From Dehalococcoides sp. (GTDB lineage Bacteria; Chloroflexota; Dehalococcoidia; Dehalococcoidales; RBG-16-60-22), in contig DAOUZD010000051.1 in assembly GCA_030665795.1 (NCBI GenBank), positions 1-6,048 on the forward strand: DNA of 6,048 nucleotides, given 5' to 3'. The position numbers and the translations under genes were made by a program. Each line of letters opens with the position of its first letter. Position 1 is the first letter of the stretch. A model generated the notes under the pieces. It was given only the letters and a program-made list of their open reading frames with translations, was not told the origin of the DNA and did no database searches. Below, in pieces: positions 1 to 6,048 of the stretch.

Positions 1-1
1 A

Positions 2-2263
2 GGTCAGAGGGCTGTTGTCTGGTTCAATGAGGTCACCAAAGAGGATGTGGCCTCTGTTGGCGGTAAAGGGGCAAATCTAGGTGAAATGACCAACACCCAC
101 ATCCCCGTTCCCCCCGGTTTTATCGTAACCGCCAACACCTACTTCGACTTCCTGGAAAAGTCAAAAATCACCGACAAACTCCGCCATCTGATAAAACCAC
201 TGGACACCGACAATAGCAAACAGCTCCGACAAATTGCGGCTGAAGTCAAACAGGTGATTATGAATGCCCCCATGCCACCGGAAACAGCCCGGGAAATTAA
301 GGATGCCTACGTAAAGATAGGTGGGGGTCTGGTTGCGGTGCGTTCCTCAGCCACTGCTGAAGACCTGCCCGAAGCCTCCTTTGCCGGTCAGCAGAGCACC
401 TTCCTCAACATAAACGGTGAAGAGGAGGTAATAGCTGCGGTACACGAATGCTGGGCATCCCTTTTTGAACCGCGAGCCATCTTCTACCGGCACCAGCAAG
501 GTTTTGACCACTTCAAGGTCGGCATTGCTGTGCCGGTCCAGAAAATGGTACAATCCGAGGCTTCTGGAGTCATGTTTACCCTGGAACCCGTAACCAGCGA
601 CACAAGCAGGATAGCTATCGAGGCGGTGCTGGGACTCGGTGAAATGATTGTCTCAGGGGATGTAACCCCCGACACATATATCATTAGTAAAGACGGGCTA
701 AAAATTACCAGCAAGAAGATTGCCCCACAGGAATGGAAACTGGTAAGGAATGACGCAGCCAAAGGCAAGGAGGCTAACATTAAGGTTCTCCTTACTCCTG
801 AGGAACAAGCCCGGCAAAAAATAAGTGACGCTGATATAATCACCCTGGCCAAGCTGGGAAAACAGCTAGAGGAGCACTATCAATTTCCCCAGGACATTGA
901 GTGGGCAAAAGAGGGCCAGGAAATCTTTATCGTCCAGACCCGACCGGTAACTACTATTAAGGCCGGGGAGGAGGCAGCAGCCGCAGCAGCAGCAGCACCT
1001 GAAATCACCGCCCCGATACTCATATCAGGAGCGCCCGCCAGTCCCGGTATGGCATCAGGGCCGGTCAGGATAGTTTCTGATGCCTCTCAGATAGACAGGA
1101 TAAGAAGCGGTGATATTCTGGTTGCCGCAATGACGACTCCTGACTTCGTGCCCGCAATGAAACGGGCAGTTGCTATCGTCACCGACCGTGGAGGCCGAAC
1201 GGCACACGCCGCCATTGTCAGCCGAGAGCTTGGCATCCCCTGTGTTGTTGGTACCGGACAGGCCACTTCTATACTGACTGAGGGACAGATAATCAGTGTA
1301 GATGGTTCAACAGGCAAGATTTATGAAGGCAGGGTAGCTATCAAGGAAGAGGCGACTGATACCTATAAAGAGAAGATTAAGACGAAGACTAGAGTTTATG
1401 TAAACCTGGCTCAGCCCGAGTTAGCCGAAAGGGTGGCAACGCATAATGTAGATGGTGTTGGCCTGCTCCGCGCCGAATTCATGGTTGCCCAGATTGGTGA
1501 ACACCCCCGCTACATGATAAGCCAGAAGAGGGGCAAGGAGTTTGTTGAGCGGCTCTATAAAGGTATTAATACCTTTGCCAAAGCGTTCGCCCCCCGCCCC
1601 GTAGTCTACCGTACTACCGACTTTAAGACCAACGAATACAGGGAACTCACCGGCGGTCAGGAATATGAAGAGATGGAAGAGAATCCCATGATTGGCTACC
1701 GAGGAGCATCACGATATATCACCGACCTTGGCACGTTCGAGCTAGAAATAGAGGCAATAAAAAGGGTAAGGGAACACTACCAGAACCTGTGGGTCATGAT
1801 TCCGTTTGTACGGACGGTTGATGAACTGGCCCAGACAAAGAAAATCCTGGAAGACCACGGGCTTAAGCGCTCCCCTGATTTCAAGCTGTGGATGATGGTG
1901 GAGGTGCCGTCTAACATCTTTCTTATCGAGAAATTCCTCGAGGTCGGTATTGATGGCATATCCATTGGCTCAAATGACCTGACCCAGCTCATCCTGGGCA
2001 TTGATAGGGACAGTGAGAAGCTAGCCAAAACCTTCGACGAACGAAACGAGGCGGTACTCATTGCTCTGGAAAGGGTAATTAAGGTGTCAAAGAGCATGGG
2101 CGTTACCTCCTCCATCTGCGGACAGGCGCCATCAGTATACCCTGAACTCACTGAGAAGCTGGTGAAGTGGGGTATCACCTCAGTCTCGGTAAGCCCGGAT
2201 ATGATTGGTATCACCAGAGAGATAATTGCTAAAGCGGAGAAGAAGTTAGACTCCAGTGATTAG
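2..2263 (+). CDS. ppsA: Phosphoenolpyruvate synthase (pyruvate, water dikinase), 5' partial
   Basis: Cytosolic gluconeogenic enzyme converting pyruvate, ATP and water to PEP, AMP and phosphate. The frame is open to the left edge, and the residues before the internal GTG at 47 (VVWFNEVTKEDVASVGGKG) match the usual PPS N-terminus. The real start therefore lies just outside the window, and GTG 47 is not it. In visible numbering (754 codons), the ATP-grasp/pyruvate-binding domain spans about 1-318, with AVRSSATAEDLP at 112-123 and IFIVQTRPV closing it. An eight-alanine linker follows at 325-332. The swivelling phosphohistidine domain carries GGRTAHAAIVSR, with the phosphoryl-carrying His at 402. 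The PEP/pyruvate TIM barrel runs from about 466 to the end, with GVGLLRAEFM, TTDFKTNEYRELTGG, Glu634 (EVPS), GSNDLTQ around 656-662 and catalytic Cys706 in CGQAPS. The barrel rules out rifampicin phosphotransferase, and the motifs fit PPS better than pyruvate phosphate dikinase. Length is close to E. coli PpsA (about 792). The 3' end overlaps dgt. Confidence 0.95.
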   Translation, partial: GQRAVVWFNEVTKEDVASVGGKGANLGEMTNTHIPVPPGFIVTANTYFDFLEKSKITDKLRHLIKPLDTDNSKQLRQIAAEVKQVIMNAPMPPETAREIKDAYVKIGGGLVAVRSSATAEDLPEASFAGQQSTFLNINGEEEVIAAVHECWASLFEPRAIFYRHQQGFDHFKVGIAVPVQKMVQSEASGVMFTLEPVTSDTSRIAIEAVLGLGEMIVSGDVTPDTYIISKDGLKITSKKIAPQEWKLVRNDAAKGKEANIKVLLTPEEQARQKISDADIITLAKLGKQLEEHYQFPQDIEWAKEGQEIFIVQTRPVTTIKAGEEAAAAAAAAPEITAPILISGAPASPGMASGPVRIVSDASQIDRIRSGDILVAAMTTPDFVPAMKRAVAIVTDRGGRTAHAAIVSRELGIPCVVGTGQATSILTEGQIISVDGSTGKIYEGRVAIKEEATDTYKEKIKTKTRVYVNLAQPELAERVATHNVDGVGLLRAEFMVAQIGEHPRYMISQKRGKEFVERLYKGINTFAKAFAPRPVVYRTTDFKTNEYRELTGGQEYEEMEENPMIGYRGASRYITDLGTFELEIEAIKRVREHYQNLWVMIPFVRTVDELAQTKKILEDHGLKRSPDFKLWMMVEVPSNIFLIEKFLEVGIDGISIGSNDLTQLILGIDRDSEKLAKTFDERNEAVLIALERVIKVSKSMGVTSSICGQAPSVYPELTEKLVKWGITSVSVSPDMIGITREIIAKAEKKLDSSD
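974..997 (+). repeat. GCA-rich triplet tract encoding an Ala8 interdomain linker
   Basis: Eight consecutive alanine codons, seven GCA and one GCC, follow two glutamates and precede a proline. The tract lies between the ATP-grasp domain and the phosphohistidine swivel domain of PEP synthase, where a flexible or helical connector is expected because the His domain must move between two active sites. The near-perfect triplet repeat could expand or contract by slippage without breaking the frame. That variability is an inference. Confidence 0.85.
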
Positions 2264-3314
2264 CCGGCTCAATATTCGACAGCTAACTGAAGAAAAAGAG
2301 GAAAGTCTTTCCCCCTATGCAACAAGAGGGAGACTGTCACGGGGAAGGCTTAAATATGAGGAGCCGTGTCCGATACGCACTTGCTTTCAGCGCGACCGGG
2401 ACCGTATTATTCACTCCAAGGCCTTTCGCCGCCTCAAGCATAAGACGCAGGTATTCATCGCTCCCCTCGGTGACCACTACGTTACCCGGCTTACCCACAC
2501 CCTTGAGGTCTCCCAGATAGCCCGAACCATTGCCCGCGCCTTGAATCTCAACGAAGACTTAACAGAGGCAATCGCCCTGGGCCATGACCTGGGCCACACT
2601 CCCTTCGGTCATGTCGGTGAGGATGTCCTGGACGAGCTCTACTACGAGGGGTTCAGGCATAACGAGCAAAGCCTGAGGGTTGTTGACCTTCTCGAAAATG
2701 ACGGCCAGGGGCTCAACCTTACCTGGGAGGTGAGGGATGGCATTGTCAACCACTCCAAGACAAAGGTAGCTGTTCTCGGGCAGGACCTGGGAAAGGTAAA
2801 CACATACGAGGGTGAGGTGTGTAAAATCGCTGATATTATTGCCTATATCAACCACGATATTGGGGACGCGATAAGAGCAGGCATGATTACCGGGGATGAC
2901 TTACCCCTCTCAGCTACCACCGTGCTGGGCCACTCTCACTCACAACGCATCAACACGATGGTCTGCGATATTATCGACCGCTCCTGGTCAATAACTGGTT
3001 ATGATAACACACGGGACAAGCCGATTATAACCACGAGCCCTCCGGTCCTGGAAGCAACAAATACCCTGCGCCAGTTCCTGTTTAAGCAAGTATATAACCT
3101 GCGCTCCGCCCAGAAGGAAGCGGAGAGGGGAAGAGAAGTAATCCGTCAACTGTATCATTATTTCAACGAGCACGAAGGTAAGCTGCCAGCGGAATACCGC
3201 TCCTATCGTGATGAGAAAGCGCGAAGGGTAGTTGATTATATTGCCGGTATGACTGACCAGTATGCACTGAGGCTGGCTGAGAAACTATCGCTAATCAAGG
3301 CTGCGGCCAGATAA
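2256..3314 (+). CDS. dgt: Deoxyguanosinetriphosphate triphosphohydrolase-like protein (HD domain)
   Basis: Cytosolic metal-dependent HD hydrolase of the dGTPase family. Members split dNTPs into deoxynucleoside and triphosphate and help set dNTP pools. The 352-residue length is normal for the shorter dGTPase-like group. The N-terminal family signature is clear: SPYATRGRLSRGR at 19-31, then IRTCFQRDRDRIIHSKAFRR at 40-59 and HKTQVF. HD metal ligands appear as His81 (RLTHTLE), His110-Asp111 (GHDLGHTPFGH) and Asp193 (KIADIIAYINHD). The usual family form of the second signature is IRTEFQRDRDR, so Cys43 replaces a glutamate. The GTG start lies inside the end of pps (8-base overlap) and gives the N-terminal length expected for the family. 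No strong Shine-Dalgarno precedes it: GGAG at 2236-2239 is 16 bases away and GAAG at 2242-2245 is 10 away, so translational coupling to pps is likely. Real substrate preference cannot be read from sequence. Confidence 0.93.
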   Translation: MISRLNIRQLTEEKEESLSPYATRGRLSRGRLKYEEPCPIRTCFQRDRDRIIHSKAFRRLKHKTQVFIAPLGDHYVTRLTHTLEVSQIARTIARALNLNEDLTEAIALGHDLGHTPFGHVGEDVLDELYYEGFRHNEQSLRVVDLLENDGQGLNLTWEVRDGIVNHSKTKVAVLGQDLGKVNTYEGEVCKIADIIAYINHDIGDAIRAGMITGDDLPLSATTVLGHSHSQRINTMVCDIIDRSWSITGYDNTRDKPIITTSPPVLEATNTLRQFLFKQVYNLRSAQKEAERGREVIRQLYHYFNEHEGKLPAEYRSYRDEKARRVVDYIAGMTDQYALRLAEKLSLIKAAAR

Positions 3315-3380
3315 TCAACCTTCAAGGGTAGGCTGAAGAAAAAAGGAGCAAAGGGAAGAATAACAGGTTAAGCCAAGAAG
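3315..3380 (+). other. dgt-dnaG intergenic spacer, purine-rich, no clear terminator
   Basis: This is the only non-coding gap in the window, 66 bases. It contains a weak inverted repeat (CTTCA at 3320-3324, TGAAG at 3334-3338, 9-base loop) followed by six A residues and GGAG at 3345-3348. The rest of 3335-3360 is strongly purine-rich. No U-tract follows the repeat on the plus strand, so it is not an intrinsic terminator for dgt. No convincing -35/-10 pair was found. The in-frame stop TAA at 3369-3371 prevents any upstream extension of dnaG. The spacer probably acts only as the dnaG leader within a continuous transcript. Confidence 0.55.
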
Positions 3381-5180
3381 ATGGGTATTATAGACGAGGT
3401 AAAGCAAAAAATAGACATCGTCGAGGTTATCGGTGAACATACCACCCTAACCAAAGCCGGGCGAACCTACAGGGCTCTATGCCCGTTTCACAGCGAGAAA
3501 CACCCTTCCTTCTTCGTCTATCCTGAACAGCAGAGCTGGCACTGCTTCGGCGCCTGCAATACCGGTGGTGATGTCTTCTCCTTTGTTATGAAAAGGGATA
3601 ACACCAGCTTTGGTGACGCCCTGAGGCTACTTGCCGAGAGGGCAGGCGTTAAAATACCGTCACAGTTTGAGCCGCAAACGGGTAAAGATGAGCGGGAAAG
3701 GTTATATCAGGTTAATGAGGCGGCTGCCCGGTATTTTCATAATTTACTGCTAAACTCCCCGGCGGCGGAAAGAGCAAGAAATTATGTGCTAAGCCGGGGG
3801 TTCTCGTCAAAAACCGTGGCTGACTTTCAGTTGGGCTTCAGCCTGAACAGCTGGGAATCCCTGAAGCAATATCTGCTGGAAAAAGGCTATACCGAGGATG
3901 AACTGTTAACCGCCGGCTTAATAATAGAAGCCGATGACAAAAAAACACACGACCGATTTCGCAACCGGTTAATGTTCTCTATCCGTGACAGCAAAGGACA
4001 CATCACCGGCTTCGGGGCCAGGGTACTCGATGATTCACTGCCCAAGTATGTTAACTCCCCCCAAACACCACTCTTTGATAAGAGCAGCATCCTGTACGGC
4101 ATCGACCTGGCTGCCGCCGCCATCAGACAGCAGGATACGGCAGTAATTGTAGAGGGTTACATGGATGTCATCACTGCCCACCAGAATGGATTCAAGAATG
4201 TAGTTGCCGCCATGGGGACCTCGGTTACCGACAAACAGGTCAGTATGCTCAAGAGACTGACCGGAAATGTAGCTCTGGCTCTTGATGCCGACGCTGCCGG
4301 GGAGGAAGCCACGCTACGCAGCGTAGGCTACGAAAACATCCTCGGCGCCGCGGTAAAGGTTATTATCATGCCCGCGGGCAAAGACCCTGACGATGTAATC
4401 AGAGACGATACCCGGACCTGGCAGCACCTGCTGGATGAGGCGTTGCCCATTATCGATTTTACCTTCGATACAGCTACCGCTGAAGTTGACCTCAATACCG
4501 CGAGGGGCAAATCGCTGACGGTAGATAAACTCCTGCCCATTATTGCTGAGATAAAGAACCCGGTGCGTCAAGCCCACTACTTACAGAAACTGGCTCATCT
4601 GGTTAAAGTCAGCGAGCAAACTATCGAAACGGCCCTGGGTAAAATTAAGCTCCGCCGGACGGGACGCAACCTCAAAGAGTCAAAGCAGGAAGCTGTTACT
4701 TCAGCGGTAAAACCACTTGTGTCCAGTCCTATTGAGGAATACTGTCTGGCCCTCCTGCTCCAGTACCCCGAGCTCAAAGACAGCACCGGAGAGCTTCTCC
4801 TGGACTACTTCAGAAACAGCGAGAACCGTGAAATCTTCATCGCCTTAAAAGAAGCTGATGACCTCCCGTCGCTCAAGGAGAAACTTGACCGCATCATTCA
4901 CGACCATCTTGACTACCTTGCCAGCAAGAGCCTGCCTCCCACTGGTGAGACAGAGCGCAGACACATCTTTAGCAATTGCGTGCTCCGGCTACGCGAGGAA
5001 TTCCTCCATAACCTGGAGACAAAAAGGGAGCAGATATTTGCCTTAGAGGCGGAGTCAGGAGGCACCGCCGCCGAGCTAACCAAACTTCAAGAACTAGGGA
5101 TAGAAGGCGCTGTTCAATTGAGAGAAGTCTTTCAATCAAAAGGTCAGCGGCACTCAGGAGCAAAGGGGGTGAGGAAATGA
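3381..5180 (+). CDS. dnaG: DNA primase DnaG
   Basis: Bacterial replicative primase, which makes short RNA primers for the leading-strand start and Okazaki fragments and works with the DnaB helicase. The 599-residue length is typical. The N-terminus ([18 protein letters not shown]) is the normal DnaG opening, and an in-frame TAA at 3369-3371 fixes ATG 3381 as the first possible ATG. The CHC2-type zinc-binding domain has Cys34, His37, Cys55 and Cys59. The last pair is spaced C-x3-C (CFGAC) rather than the common C-x2-C. The RNA polymerase core follows, with [21 protein letters not shown] and [14 protein letters not shown]. The TOPRIM domain has Glu258 in VEGYMDV and Asp302/Asp304 in DADAAG, so the catalytic metal-binding acids are intact. 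The region from about 450 to the end is the less conserved, helical helicase-interaction part. The ribosome-binding site is weak (AGG at 3365-3367, AAGAAG abutting the ATG). The stop overlaps the rpoD start. Confidence 0.97.
   Translation: MGIIDEVKQKIDIVEVIGEHTTLTKAGRTYRALCPFHSEKHPSFFVYPEQQSWHCFGACNTGGDVFSFVMKRDNTSFGDALRLLAERAGVKIPSQFEPQTGKDERERLYQVNEAAARYFHNLLLNSPAAERARNYVLSRGFSSKTVADFQLGFSLNSWESLKQYLLEKGYTEDELLTAGLIIEADDKKTHDRFRNRLMFSIRDSKGHITGFGARVLDDSLPKYVNSPQTPLFDKSSILYGIDLAAAAIRQQDTAVIVEGYMDVITAHQNGFKNVVAAMGTSVTDKQVSMLKRLTGNVALALDADAAGEEATLRSVGYENILGAAVKVIIMPAGKDPDDVIRDDTRTWQHLLDEALPIIDFTFDTATAEVDLNTARGKSLTVDKLLPIIAEIKNPVRQAHYLQKLAHLVKVSEQTIETALGKIKLRRTGRNLKESKQEAVTSAVKPLVSSPIEEYCLALLLQYPELKDSTGELLLDYFRNSENREIFIALKEADDLPSLKEKLDRIIHDHLDYLASKSLPPTGETERRHIFSNCVLRLREEFLHNLETKREQIFALEAESGGTAAELTKLQELGIEGAVQLREVFQSKGQRHSGAKGVRK
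5165..5174 (+). promoter_or_regulatory. Strong Shine-Dalgarno for rpoD inside the dnaG 3' end
   Basis: GGGGGTGAGG lies in the last codons of dnaG. Its first eight bases match the anti-Shine-Dalgarno complement GGAGGTGA at seven positions, and the GGGGG core ends 7 bases before ATG 5177, a near-ideal spacing. This supports ATG 5177 over the later in-frame ATG at 5228. It also gives rpoD its own initiation signal in addition to coupling through the ATGA overlap. Confidence 0.8.
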
Positions 5181-6048
5181 GCTTAGAAGATAATGAACAC
5201 TCAACCCCGTTCCCCCAGGGTGAGCGGATGAGAGAGGAGCTATATCCTGGTAAAGAGCTAAAAAGCGAGCCCGAGCCAGCGTTAAACTCGGGGCTACAAG
5301 CCTCGCTGGCACAATTAGAGGAACAAGAGGTTATAGACGACCCCGTCCGCATGTACCTCCACGAGATTGGCCGGGTGCACCTTCTCACCGCCAAGGATGA
5401 AAAGGTGCTCGCCAGAAAGATGGAGAAGGGCAAACGTATCAAAGACATCAAGCAGGGTTACCTGGAAAAGCACAGCAGGTCCCCCTCAGCAACGGAGGTA
5501 ATACTCACCATCCTCGATGAGCTTCACCAGGCGTCCACTACCATCCATATCCTTCAACAGGAGCTTAGCCTTACTCCCACCGCCGGTTTCATCGAGAGCA
5601 TCACCAATCCTAAATTACAGGAAAGCATTGATGGTGAGATAAAGCAGCAATTAGTCCAGGATATCGCTTACCGGACAGGCATGCCCCCGCATGAGACCGA
5701 GCAGTTCCTGATTAAGCTGTCACTAGACAGTAACCTGCTGCCCGGAGAGGTCATCGATGCTATCGGAGACAGCATCACCCTGGCTGACATAGAAAAACTG
5801 GTGACAGACACCGATTTTGTTAATTCCCTCCGGGCCCATGAAAGGCAGTTCCAAGCCTATCAGGATGACATCAAGCGTGAGGCTGAGAAAGCGGAAAAAC
5901 ACCTCATCGAAGCCAATCTGCGTCTGGTAGTCAGCGTCGCCAAAAAACATATCGGGCGGGGGATGTCACTCCTCGACCTCATTCAAGAGGGGAATATTGG
6001 ACTAATCAGGGCCGTAGAGAAATTTGATTACCACAAAGGCTACAAATT
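5177..6048 (+). CDS. rpoD: Primary-type RNA polymerase sigma-70 factor, 3' partial
   Basis: Sigma subunit that directs RNA polymerase to housekeeping promoters. There are 290 complete codons here, and the rest lies past the right edge. The start ATG overlaps the dnaG stop (ATGA) and has a strong Shine-Dalgarno. Residues 1-53 are acidic, low in conservation, and show no obvious region 1.1 fold. Region 1.2 begins at [20 protein letters not shown] (54-73). A spacer of about 150 residues, predicted mostly helical by its composition, separates it from region 2. Regions 2.1-2.3 start near residue 240 with [18 protein letters not shown], then [20 protein letters not shown] and YHKGYK at the edge. 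These are the core-binding helices and the start of the -10 recognition and melting segment. The closeness of region 2 to consensus and the dnaG neighbour favour a primary (RpoD/SigA) factor over an alternative sigma. Regions 2.4-4, which would settle this, are not visible. Confidence 0.93.
   Translation, partial: MSLEDNEHSTPFPQGERMREELYPGKELKSEPEPALNSGLQASLAQLEEQEVIDDPVRMYLHEIGRVHLLTAKDEKVLARKMEKGKRIKDIKQGYLEKHSRSPSATEVILTILDELHQASTTIHILQQELSLTPTAGFIESITNPKLQESIDGEIKQQLVQDIAYRTGMPPHETEQFLIKLSLDSNLLPGEVIDAIGDSITLADIEKLVTDTDFVNSLRAHERQFQAYQDDIKREAEKAEKHLIEANLRLVVSVAKKHIGRGMSLLDLIQEGNIGLIRAVEKFDYHKGYK

Noticed and set aside
47..49. GTG at 47 as the start of PEP synthase
   Set aside because: The upstream codons in the same frame are open to the edge and encode conserved PPS N-terminal residues, so the gene begins before the window.
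1777..2214. Minus-strand open frame of 145 codons within pps
   Set aside because: It lies wholly opposite the conserved PEP-binding barrel and has no family features, so it is a shadow.
2317..2520. Plus-strand 67-codon frame inside dgt
   Set aside because: It overlaps the most conserved N-terminal part of dgt in another frame, and its product shows no recognisable features.
3287..3316. ATAATC at 3311-3316 as a -10 box for a dnaG promoter
   Set aside because: No -35-like sequence is found at 16-18 bases upstream, and a single weak hexamer is expected by chance.
3320..3344. Inverted repeat CTTCA/TGAAG after dgt as a possible terminator
   Set aside because: The stem is only 5 pairs with a 9-base loop and moderate GC, and it is followed by A residues. 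There is no U-tract on the plus strand, and on the minus strand there is no gene to terminate.
4969..5451. Minus-strand open frame of 160 codons across the dnaG-rpoD junction
   Set aside because: It is antisense to two clearly conserved genes, is rich in Ser, Leu and Arg in a way typical of a reverse-frame shadow, and has no recognisable motif.

Overview
The window is a compact run of four co-directional plus-strand genes: a phosphoenolpyruvate synthase (cut by the left edge), an HD-domain dNTP triphosphohydrolase (dgt-like), the DNA primase dnaG, and the first part of a primary-type sigma-70 factor (rpoD, cut by the right edge). Almost every base is coding. The only gap is 66 bases between dgt and dnaG. 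No RNA genes, mobile elements, CRISPR arrays, attachment sites or convincing terminators were seen.

Layout: pps runs from the left edge to 2263. dgt starts on a GTG inside the last codons of pps (8-base overlap) and ends at 3314. dnaG runs 3381-5180. rpoD begins at 5177 with an ATGA overlap and leaves the window at 6048. The overlaps and lack of terminators suggest one transcript. Any promoter for the unit is probably upstream of the window or hidden inside coding sequence.

Functionally this looks like a macromolecular-synthesis cluster: dNTP pool control (dgt), replication priming (dnaG) and housekeeping transcription (rpoD), behind a central-carbon enzyme that makes PEP from pyruvate. From general knowledge, similar orders (a PEP synthase or pyruvate phosphate dikinase gene, then dgt, dnaG and rpoD) occur in Firmicutes and related lineages. 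The organism is clearly bacterial, of roughly balanced base composition. The gene order, the primase zinc finger (C-x3-C) and the sigma N-terminus lacking an obvious region 1.1 would fit a Chloroflexota/Dehalococcoidia-type genome or a clostridial relative. That is a tentative inference.

This is an ordinary housekeeping region and I see no evidence of a new system. The points worth a second look are small: an eight-alanine linker encoded by a GCA-rich triplet tract in pps, the expanded zinc-finger spacing in DnaG, the poorly marked starts of dgt and dnaG beside a strong one for rpoD, and the lineage-variable spacer in the sigma factor.
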